In this document: piece after piece, positions 5,687 through 11,995 of the stretch
How positions within the stretch are numbered: position 1 is the first letter of the stretch
Layout of the letters: each line of letters opens with the position of its first letter
Source of the DNA: an uncultured Arcobacter sp.
GTDB taxonomy: Bacteria; Campylobacterota; Campylobacteria; Campylobacterales; Arcobacteraceae
Direction of reading: 5' to 3'
Length of the DNA stretch: 11,995 bases
Assembly (NCBI GenBank): GCA_937860115.1
Contig: CALMBI010000185.1
Coordinates: 1 to 11,995 of the forward strand
The notes under the pieces: generated by a model
Told to the model about the DNA's origin: nothing
Seen by the model: the letters and a program-made list of their open reading frames with translations, nothing else
The model's database searches: none
Position numbers and translations under genes: made by a program

Positions 5687-6064
5687 ATGAAGCTTAAAAA
5701 ATTTGACACGATAAATGTAGTTCCATTTATCGATATTATGCTTGTATTGTTGGTGATTGTTCTCACTACGGCTACATTTGTGGCAAAAGGTGTTATACCA
5801 CTTGATTTAGCGGTTGCCAAAAATGCACAAAAACTCCAAGAGGAAAAAGTGCTCAATATCTCAATATCAAAAGAGGGTGAGACTTATTTTGATACAATGA
5901 AAATAGATAAAGAAAAATTAGAAGAGACTCTTCTAACATATCCTCAAACAAAACCTATCACACTCTCTTGTGATAAAGATGTAAAATTTGATCGTTTTGT
6001 ATTTATTCTTGATATGCTAAAAAAACATCACTTTGAGCATTTGAGTGTAGTTACTCGATATTAG
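5687..6064 (+). CDS. exbD: ExbD/TolR-family energy transducer subunit
   Basis: 125 residues, the partner of ExbB. A short cytoplasmic N-terminus leads into one transmembrane helix, VVPFIDIMLVLLVIVLTTAT (11-30), which holds Asp16, the conserved proton-carrying residue of ExbD and TolR. The rest (about 35-125) is the periplasmic domain, with a strand-rich start (VLNISISKEGETYF) and the terminal half folding on conserved D-K-D and LDMLKK elements. The ATG directly follows the exbB stop, so translation is coupled. Length agrees with the 130-140 residues typical of the family. TolR is a less likely alternative, as no tol or pal genes are adjacent. Confidence 0.9.
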   Translation: MKLKKFDTINVVPFIDIMLVLLVIVLTTATFVAKGVIPLDLAVAKNAQKLQEEKVLNISISKEGETYFDTMKIDKEKLEETLLTYPQTKPITLSCDKDVKFDRFVFILDMLKKHHFEHLSVVTRY

Positions 6065-6088
6065 TTGGAGGTACTTAAGAGTAACTAC
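6047..6088. terminator. Inverted repeat between convergent exbD and RND genes, possible terminator
   Basis: GTAGTTACTC (6047-6056) and GAGTAACTAC (6079-6088) are exact reverse complements with a 22-base loop. The left arm lies in the last codons of exbD. The right arm lies beyond its stop, just before the end of the convergent RND gene. The following TATC repeats and T-rich bases are not a classical U tract, so a terminator role is only plausible. Confidence 0.4.
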
Positions 6089-6101
6089 TATCTATCTATC
6101 T

Positions 6102-9100
6102 TTATTTCAATCTTTTAGCAAAAGTGTACATTACAGGTAGATAAAGTAAATTAAGTACAGTTCCCCAAGCTAGTCCAAATGCCAAAGATACTGCGATTGG
6201 TTGGAATATCGCTGATTCTCCTGATGGATAGAGAATCAGTGATAACATCCCAATAAGAGTGGTAACTGTTGTTAAAATAATCGGTCTAAATCTTCTAATA
6301 GCGCCAACAAATACATCCTCTACAGTTTTTGCTTTTTTCAGATATGACATCATGATAATACCATCATTGATCACAACACCAGCGAGTCCAAGTCCACCAA
6401 TCAGTGAAGGCATAGAAAGATTAAGCCCCATGATTTGATGCCCCAAAAGTACCCCAAGAAACGAAAATGGGATAACACTCATAACAATAAATGTTTCTCT
6501 AAATGAATTAAATAGATATAACATAGAAAGCATAATGAGAAGCAGAGCAAGTGTAGTTGCAGCGATCATATCGTTTTTGAGATCTTTGTTTTTTTCAGCC
6601 TCCCCTTTGATGACAATCTTCACGCCAGCTTTTTTGATCTCTTCTAAAATAGGATCTATTTTTTCTAACACTTCACTTGCAGTGATGGTTTTTGGATCTA
6701 CATTTGCATAGAGATAAAAGTTTTGATCCCCATCATCTTTTACTATTTGTTCTAATGATTTGTTGATATGTAATCGACATACATCTCCTAGATAGACAAG
6801 CCTTCCATCGCTAAGGGCAATTTGAACATTTTGCAAACTATCAACATCATCTTTGTTTTTACTTCTTATTTTGATATCTATCATTTGTGTAGCATCAAAT
6901 GCTGTAGCTTTTGTTCTGATTGAATATAAATTTGCCAAATAAGAACCAATAGATGCTTCACTCAGACCGAGTGATTTTCCGTAATCATTCACTTCAATCT
7001 TGATCTCATCATTGCCGTATTTAATGGAGTTTTTGATTGATGTTATACCGTTTATCGATTGAAGAGTTGTTTCTAATTTATTGATTGATTGCTCTGTAAG
7101 TTTGAGATTATTTGACATAAGCCCCACTTGAATATCAGATTTAATTGGTCCAACTTTTCGCTCTAATACATCAATCTCATCAAGATTGTATTTTGTTTTC
7201 AGATCAGCTTTTTTGATATATTTCGATAACATTTTTGTGATCTTCATCGATGTTTCTGTTCTTGTAGCTACTGTATCTCTTTCGAACATCGAAAGAGCTG
7301 GTGTAATATAATTTTCAACTATATTATCACCTTTAAAATCATTAAGTTCAACTGTCATATACATTATATAAGGGTTTCTCTCAGTGTTTCCACCTGCATT
7401 TTTTCTATATCCTGCAATTGAAGTGATACTTTTGATATGAAATTTTTCTTTATGTTTTAAAAGATCTTTTTCTATATTTTGTACCACTTGAAATGATTCT
7501 TCTAACGTGCTATTTTCATTTGCTTTAATTGATATTTTAATGTTATTGACATCATATTGAGGAAACATCTGGAATTTACTCTCTTTTATCATCATAAATA
7601 TTGCAAGTGGAACAAGAACGATGAAAAGGAGTGTAAAAGTTTTTTTCCAATTCATAAAAAAGTGGATTATTTTACTATAAACCTCGTTTGCTTTTTTCCA
7701 TGATGTTACTTTGCTTGTACCTTTGAGTGTATGGGATGCATGAATAGGTAAAAAGACAAACGTTTCAATGAAGGAAGCGATAACCAAAATAGATAAAGCG
7801 ATTGGGATCAGTTTCATAACTTCTCCCATTGATCCTGTTATCATTAAAAGTGGTAAAAATGAGAAAATAGTAGTAATGGAAGCAATAAAAACAGGTTCAG
7901 CCATCTCTTTTGCGCCCATTATTGCTGCAACTTTTGGCTCATATCCTTCTTCTATATGTTGTTGGATATTTTCACTCACAATAATCGCATCATCAACAAT
8001 AATACCAATGGCGATAAGTACCCCAACAAGAGAGATTATATTGATCGAATATCCAAAAAGATACATATAAATAGCACCTATTACAAACGAAGTAGGGATA
8101 CCAATTATTATAACAAACGCCATTCTTGCATTAATCAAAAGTGCAACAAGCATAGTGATAAGTATTACACCAAAAATAATATTTGATGATACAACATTGA
8201 GTCTATCTACGATTCTTTTAGAATTATCATCAGAAATATTAATTGTGATATCTTTATTGTTTGTTTTTGCAATAAGTTCTTTTATACTTTTTGAGATTTC
8301 AAGTGCATTTGCAGTTTCGTTTTGTTTGATGGAAAGTGAAAGTGCTGCTATGCCATTGTAAGAAGAGAGTGTTTCTGCATCTTCATATTTTTTTTCAATA
8401 GTTGCAACATCTCTTAAGTAGATTGTTGTATTTTGTAATTTTATAAGTGTATTTGCAAGTTCTGCTTCACTTTTTGCTCCATTATTAGTTGATAGATAAT
8501 ATCGTTTTGTATCACCCTCTATCTCACCAACAGGAAATATATAAGAGATAAGTGATAATTTTTCTAATAATTCACTTTTGTTGATACCATAACCATCAAT
8601 TTTTTCATCATGTAAGATCACTTCATAGAATTTATCACTATCACCAACTATTGTAACTTCACTGATTCCGCTTATATTAAAAAGTTTACTTTTAAATTTA
8701 TCTGCAAATGTTTTCATTTCATCAACAGATTTAGTTTCAGATGTAAGAGCAAGATCCACAAGCTCTTTTGTACGATCCATGAGTTTTACGGTAGGTTCAT
8801 CCATATCACTAGGAAGATTAGTGATACTAGCTGTTACGGCATCTTTAACCTTATTAAGCATATCATATCTATTAAGACCTTTTCGAAATTCGATAATGAT
8901 ATTGAATTTTCTAGGACTTATTACGGTTGCCATATTTACGACACCGTTAAGTGATTTGACATTGTCTTCAATATCAACAACAGCCATTTTATTTAAGACA
9001 TCAACACTTGCACCCGTATAGTTCCCGCTTATAGAAACCATATCAAGTTCAAAAGAGGGGAACACCTCTTTGGGCATTTTGTTGTATGACCATATACCAA

Positions 9101-9176
9101 TTGCAAATACTAAAAAGAACAGTGTATAGTTCATCCTTGAGTTTACAAGGAAAAATCTCAAAAATTTTTCAAACAT
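6102..9176 (-). CDS. RND-family efflux permease (AcrB/HAE-type fold), no adaptor nearby
   Basis: 1024 residues, full length for an RND inner-membrane pump (AcrB has 1049). The layout is helix 1 at about 16-33, a large periplasmic domain (34-330), a helix bundle (331-480), a second periplasmic domain (535-868) and the last bundle (869-1020). The proton-relay pair Asp395-Asp396 is present in GIIVDDAIIVSEN of helix 4. In helix 10, where AcrB has its relay lysine, this protein has INDG (Asn937-Asp938), as in several non-AcrB RND groups. The first conserved loop reads PKEVFPSFELD. No periplasmic adaptor or outer-membrane channel gene is in the window. The start follows GAGG nine bases upstream and lies 18 bases after the MFS gene on the same strand, so the two form an operon. 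The substrate cannot be read; heavy-metal export is less likely because no metal-binding signature is seen. Confidence 0.9.
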   Translation of the reverse strand: MFEKFLRFFLVNSRMNYTLFFLVFAIGIWSYNKMPKEVFPSFELDMVSISGNYTGASVDVLNKMAVVDIEDNVKSLNGVVNMATVISPRKFNIIIEFRKGLNRYDMLNKVKDAVTASITNLPSDMDEPTVKLMDRTKELVDLALTSETKSVDEMKTFADKFKSKLFNISGISEVTIVGDSDKFYEVILHDEKIDGYGINKSELLEKLSLISYIFPVGEIEGDTKRYYLSTNNGAKSEAELANTLIKLQNTTIYLRDVATIEKKYEDAETLSSYNGIAALSLSIKQNETANALEISKSIKELIAKTNNKDITINISDDNSKRIVDRLNVVSSNIIFGVILITMLVALLINARMAFVIIIGIPTSFVIGAIYMYLFGYSINIISLVGVLIAIGIIVDDAIIVSENIQQHIEEGYEPKVAAIMGAKEMAEPVFIASITTIFSFLPLLMITGSMGEVMKLIPIALSILVIASFIETFVFLPIHASHTLKGTSKVTSWKKANEVYSKIIHFFMNWKKTFTLLFIVLVPLAIFMMIKESKFQMFPQYDVNNIKISIKANENSTLEESFQVVQNIEKDLLKHKEKFHIKSITSIAGYRKNAGGNTERNPYIMYMTVELNDFKGDNIVENYITPALSMFERDTVATRTETSMKITKMLSKYIKKADLKTKYNLDEIDVLERKVGPIKSDIQVGLMSNNLKLTEQSINKLETTLQSINGITSIKNSIKYGNDEIKIEVNDYGKSLGLSEASIGSYLANLYSIRTKATAFDATQMIDIKIRSKNKDDVDSLQNVQIALSDGRLVYLGDVCRLHINKSLEQIVKDDGDQNFYLYANVDPKTITASEVLEKIDPILEEIKKAGVKIVIKGEAEKNKDLKNDMIAATTLALLLIMLSMLYLFNSFRETFIVMSVIPFSFLGVLLGHQIMGLNLSMPSLIGGLGLAGVVINDGIIMMSYLKKAKTVEDVFVGAIRRFRPIILTTVTTLIGMLSLILYPSGESAIFQPIAVSLAFGLAWGTVLNLLYLPVMYTFAKRLK

Positions 9177-9194
9177 CTATGTTGGCCTCAAAAT

Positions 9195-10523
9195 TTATTT
9201 TAGAGTGTTTTTAATAGCCTCCTCATCTATTGTTGTGTTATCATATTTTACGATGAGTAGATTTTCAGTGTTGTTGATATACCATTCATCTACACCAGCT
9301 AAACTATCGAGTAGAGCAAATTTATTCTCATCAAGTTCAGCCAAATCAAAATAAGAATTGCTCATTTTTACTGGATTTGGAAGTGTAAGGATAAGGAGCA
9401 ACCAAGCAATTGATACAAAAACTAAAACCATAGATATCTCATATAAACTTGCAGCAAAACTTCCATCAATCTCTACAAGATAAGATCCACCTACAAATCC
9501 CCCAATAAATGTTCCAGCATATCCAAACGAGTTAAAAGTTCCTAAAACCTTCCCTTTTTCATGCACTTTTGCATATTTTACAGTAAGTGATTGCATAATT
9601 GGTTCATGCATATTAAAACCAATAAAAAATACAACGACCCCAATAATAAAACTAAGCTCACTAGAAGCATTCCCAATAAGATAGTATGAAAGCCCAAAAA
9701 AGAAAATACCTAGTAAAAGTACCTCTTTATATTTTCCTTTTTTCTCAGCGATTATAGCTGCTGGTCCCATTGATAAGATTCCTCCAATAAGCGCTGGAAC
9801 ATACACTTTCCAAAGATCACTCATCGCCCATCCGAAGCTTTTTGTTAAAATAATTGGGATTATCATAAAAGCAAATGTCATCAAACCTTTTTGTAAAAAG
9901 TTTGTGATGTTCATATTAATTATCTCATTTTTGAGTAAAAACCCAAGAGTACTATGATTATGATATGTGTGAGTTACTTTTGGTGCATCTGGTACCATTT
10001 TAACTAAGATAAAAATAGAAATGATAGGTAAAATAGCAGTGATCCAAAAGAGTGTTTGGATATCTGAAGCACCAGCAATAACTGGTCCAACACCCATTGC
10101 AAGAGCAAAGCTCATACCAATCATTCCACCCATGATAGCCATCGCTTTTGGTCGTTGTTCCTCTTTTACGAGATCACTAATCATAGCAGTAACAACAGCA
10201 CCAATTGCTCCAGCACCTTGTAAAAATCTTCCTAAAAGAAGCGTAAGAATATCAGTAGAGATCGCACATAAAACAGATCCGATAGCAAAAATAAGGAGTC
10301 CTGTGATAATAGTTCCTTTTCGGCCTAAAATATCACTCATTGCACCAAAAGGGATCTGAAAGATCATCTGTGTGATCGCATATCCACCAACAACGATCCC
10401 AACAATTTGTGGTGTAGCACCAGGGAGAGAAAGTGTATAAACTGAAATAACAGGTAAAACGATAAAAAGACCAAAAAATCTCATGGAGATAATAAGGCTC
10501 AGCGGCATAACTTGTTTAAACAT
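9195..10523 (-). CDS. YajR-like MFS drug/solute exporter with C-terminal ferredoxin-like domain
   Basis: 442 residues with twelve predicted membrane helices. Motif A (GAMSDILGRKG, 60-70, with Asp64, Arg68 and Lys69) lies between helices 2 and 3, and Arg99 in GRFLQGAGA is motif B, marking a proton-driven drug:H+ antiporter-like MFS protein. The last ~50 residues (about 393-442) form a soluble tail, with LDSLAGVDEWYIN, LLIVKYDN and a final helix. This resembles the C-terminal YAM domain of E. coli YajR (454 residues), so I assign it to that group. The metal-binding CxxC of related HMA domains is absent. The central loop carries His185, His188 and His190, a possible metal site. AAAGGAC precedes the ATG, and a TATAAT is found about 27 bases upstream. 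It is the first gene of an operon with the RND permease. The substrate is unknown. Confidence 0.86.
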   Translation of the reverse strand: MFKQVMPLSLIISMRFFGLFIVLPVISVYTLSLPGATPQIVGIVVGGYAITQMIFQIPFGAMSDILGRKGTIITGLLIFAIGSVLCAISTDILTLLLGRFLQGAGAIGAVVTAMISDLVKEEQRPKAMAIMGGMIGMSFALAMGVGPVIAGASDIQTLFWITAILPIISIFILVKMVPDAPKVTHTYHNHSTLGFLLKNEIINMNITNFLQKGLMTFAFMIIPIILTKSFGWAMSDLWKVYVPALIGGILSMGPAAIIAEKKGKYKEVLLLGIFFFGLSYYLIGNASSELSFIIGVVVFFIGFNMHEPIMQSLTVKYAKVHEKGKVLGTFNSFGYAGTFIGGFVGGSYLVEIDGSFAASLYEISMVLVFVSIAWLLLILTLPNPVKMSNSYFDLAELDENKFALLDSLAGVDEWYINNTENLLIVKYDNTTIDEEAIKNTLK

Positions 10524-10549
10524 ATGTGTCCTTTTTGAATAAAAATAGG

Positions 10550-10555
10550 ATTATA
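10550..10555 (-). promoter_or_regulatory. -10 box candidate of the MFS-RND operon
   Basis: On the minus strand the bases read TATAAT, predicting transcription start near 10543 and a leader of about 20 bases before the MFS ATG at 10523. It faces away from the aldo/keto reductase promoter. The 170 bases between the two genes are strongly A/T rich and include a small GAGAT...ATCTC inverted repeat at 10581-10597. Confidence 0.5.
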
Positions 10556-10647
10556 TCTAAAAATAAATTATTGAGACTATGAGATAAAAATAATCTCTAT
10601 GATTAATCTATATTTTAAATTTTGAGATAATTTTTAAGTTTGCCAAG

Positions 10648-10653
10648 TATAAT
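10648..10653 (+). promoter_or_regulatory. -10 box candidate of the aldo/keto reductase gene
   Basis: TATAAT is preceded by CCAAG. It places transcription start near 10660 and leaves a leader of about 34 bases, with AGAAGGA (10681-10687) as ribosome site. Confidence 0.5.
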
Positions 10654-10693
10654 CGTTCAAGTATTTTTGAATTTTATATTAGAAGGAAATAGG

Positions 10694-11713
10694 ATGAAAT
10701 ATCGATATATTGGAAAAAGTGGACTTCGAGTAAGTCCTATTTGTATGGGGACTATGACATTTGGAACGCAATGTTTGGATGAAAAAGAGGCATTTGCCAT
10801 TATGGATGAGGCATATGAGAGGGGTGTGAATTTTTATGATACTGCTGAACTCTATCCAGTTCCTCCAAGTGGCGAACTTGCTGGACTTACTGAAGAGATT
10901 GTTGGAAAATGGCTCAAAACAAAACCGAGAGAGAGTGTAATTTTGGCTTCAAAAGTTGCAGGAGCTGCAAACGGTTGGTTTGTCCCTCCAATCAGACATG
11001 GACTTACAGCAATCGATTCTTTTCATATTATCAAAGCAGTTGAGGGGAGTTTAAAACGACTTGACACTGATTATATAGATCTTTATCAAATGCATTGGCC
11101 AGATACAATTGTTCCGATCGAGGAGAGTCTTAAGGCATTTGATAGATTGGTGCAAAGTGGAAAAGTAAGATATATAGGTACTTCAAATGATACAGCTTAT
11201 GGAACAACAAAAGCGTTAATGATGAGTGATTTTCATAAAATTGCACGATTTGAGTCTATCCAAAACAATTTCTCACTTCTTAATAGAAGATTTTTAGATG
11301 AGATGGTCGTGATGGCAAGAAAAGAGCAGATCTCTTTACTTCCATATTCTCCACTAGCTGGAGGGATCTTGAGTGGAAAATACAATCAAGATATTTATGC
11401 AAACGGAAGATTTAGTGATTATGTCAAATCAACCAATCAAAGACAAAGACTTATGGCTCAACGATTTATGAATGACAAAACATTAGCCTCAACCCAAAAA
11501 TATCTTAAAATCGCGAGTGATTTTGGGATCAATCCAGTCACTTTAGCTATCGCTTGGTCGAAACAATTTGATTTTGTGGCTTCAACTATCATAGGTGCCA
11601 CGACAAAAGAACAACTAAAACCTTCACTTGATGCTATGCATATGACACTGAATGATGAGATACTCAAAGAGTGTGATAAGGTACATAATGAAATTTTATA
11701 CCCGATGGGATAA
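10694..11713 (+). CDS. Tas-like aldo/keto reductase
   Basis: 339 residues, a cytoplasmic NADPH-dependent oxidoreductase of TIM-barrel fold. The catalytic tetrad is complete: Asp49 and Tyr54 in YDTAELY, Lys87 in LASKVAG and His134 in YQMHWPD. The segment after the tyrosine (PVPPSGELAGLTEEIVGKWL) closely follows E. coli Tas (346 residues), placing it with the Tas/YajO-type reductases. SSxI-like cofactor contacts lie near the end in STIIGATTKEQL. ATG 10694 is chosen because AGAAGGA lies six bases upstream and the family begins with MKYRxxGxSGLxVS; an upstream in-frame codon at 10640 precedes the promoter and is unlikely. It is a single gene, divergent from the MFS-RND operon. The natural substrate is unknown; general aldehyde detoxification is a guess from the family. 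Confidence 0.92.
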   Translation: MKYRYIGKSGLRVSPICMGTMTFGTQCLDEKEAFAIMDEAYERGVNFYDTAELYPVPPSGELAGLTEEIVGKWLKTKPRESVILASKVAGAANGWFVPPIRHGLTAIDSFHIIKAVEGSLKRLDTDYIDLYQMHWPDTIVPIEESLKAFDRLVQSGKVRYIGTSNDTAYGTTKALMMSDFHKIARFESIQNNFSLLNRRFLDEMVVMARKEQISLLPYSPLAGGILSGKYNQDIYANGRFSDYVKSTNQRQRLMAQRFMNDKTLASTQKYLKIASDFGINPVTLAIAWSKQFDFVASTIIGATTKEQLKPSLDAMHMTLNDEILKECDKVHNEILYPMG

Positions 11714-11763
11714 AGTGGCGATTATTTACAGCTTGCTGAAGAAAAATATTAAGAAAAAAAGAA

Positions 11764-11769
11764 TACAAT
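11764..11769 (+). promoter_or_regulatory. -10 box candidate of the right-edge binding-protein gene
   Basis: TACAAT lies about 30 bases before the ATG at 11799, after an A-rich tract. A weak GCC...GGC inverted repeat with A/T stem (about 11772-11793) in the leader may be a terminator of the preceding gene or simply leader structure. Confidence 0.4.
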
Positions 11770-11798
11770 AGAGCCTTAAAATTTTTTAGGGGCTTCTT

Positions 11799-11995
11799 AT
11801 GATACAAATGACACAATTGCACTTTCGAAAGATTTTTTTGCAATTTTTCTGATTCTTTCGCCGTTGCTATATGGTGCGACAAGTACACAACCAAAAAAGA
11901 TCGCTTATCTTGTTTCTGATATACGGATCCCATTTTGGAAAATCCTCTCAAAAGGGATAGAAAACAAAGCCAAAGAGAATGGTTATAGTGTTGAA
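11799..11995 (+). CDS. Periplasmic binding protein (type 1 fold), 5' part, with one-base frameshift in a T run
   Basis: AGGGG (11788-11792) is six bases before ATG 11799, which opens M-I-Q-M-T-Q-L-H-F-R-K-I-F but hits TGA at 11850. A second frame, readable from the T run to the window end, continues FAIFLILSPLLYGATS and then KKIAYLVSD and IPFWKILSKGIENKAKENG. The first part completes a signal peptide with an N-terminal Arg-Lys. The rest is the first strand and helix of a type 1 periplasmic binding fold (RbsB/TorT-like). One extra T in the seven-T run at 11833-11839 would join both frames into a proper precursor. So this is a recent frameshift, a slippage-controlled gene, or a sequencing error. 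The ligand and any partner (ABC transporter or sensor kinase) lie beyond the window. Confidence 0.65.

Noticed and set aside
6089..6100. Three tandem TATC units next to the RND stop codon
   Set aside because: Too short to be a convincing microsatellite or phase-variation tract, and outside the coding frames.
7768..9021. Several plus-strand open frames opposite the RND gene
   Set aside because: They lie antisense to a continuous 1024-residue RND protein, have low-complexity Ile/Ser/Thr composition and lack start signals.
10581..10597. GAGAT...ATCTC inverted repeat between the divergent promoters
   Set aside because: Five-base arms in A/T-rich DNA are expected by chance, and no match to a Fur or other known box could be made with confidence.
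11664..11951. Minus-strand open frame across the aldo/keto reductase 3' end and right edge
   Set aside because: It overlaps two better supported plus-strand genes and shows no family motif or ribosome site.

Overview
The window looks like chromosomal DNA from a free-living member of the Campylobacterota (formerly Epsilonproteobacteria), something like Sulfurimonas, Sulfurospirillum or Sulfuricurvum. That is an inference from low G+C, AT-rich -10 boxes without clear -35 boxes, a DUF1104-type secreted protein, a short (about 140 aa) Helicobacter/Campylobacter-style ExbB, a C. jejuni ArsP-like permease, and AAGGA-type ribosome sites. No rRNA, tRNA, IS element, phage gene or CRISPR array is visible, and no gene-free stretch exceeds 300 bases.

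Layout. (1) 1-2533, + strand: the end of an arsenic operon. It holds a thioredoxin-coupled arsenate reductase (ArsC, cut by the window edge), a 78-aa thioredoxin-like CxxC protein, an ArsP/DUF318 permease, and a secreted metallo-beta-lactamase-fold protein whose metal ligands are mostly replaced. (2) 2534-5195, + strand: a small secreted DUF1104-type protein preceded by an 11-bp-period direct repeat, then an OmpR-family response regulator, a membrane histidine kinase and a periplasmic monohaem cytochrome c. The last three overlap each other. (3) 5196-6064, + strand: ExbB and ExbD behind another 11-bp-period direct repeat, with no tonB beside them. (4) 6102-10523, - strand: a YajR-like MFS exporter followed by a 1024-aa RND permease, with no adaptor or outer-membrane gene in the window. 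(5) 10694-11713, + strand: a Tas-like aldo/keto reductase. (6) 11799-11995, + strand: the start of a periplasmic binding protein whose ATG frame and body frame are separated by one base at a run of seven T.

How the parts may work together. ArsC would reduce arsenate, probably using thioredoxin or the neighbouring CxxC protein, and the permease would export an arsenic species. The two-component system is embedded among envelope proteins (DUF1104, cytochrome c, ExbBD), and direct repeats of the kind OmpR/PhoB-class regulators bind sit just upstream of likely -10 boxes of both DUF1104 and exbB. I therefore suspect, without proof, that this regulator controls one or both flanks. The MFS-RND pair looks like an exporter operon with its own promoter, divergent from the aldo/keto reductase.

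I do not see a clearly new defence or mobile system. The observations most worth pursuing are the ligand-stripped MBL protein in an arsenic operon, the paired direct-repeat operators around the two-component system, the leaderless-looking regulator mRNA, and the poly-T frameshift at the right edge.
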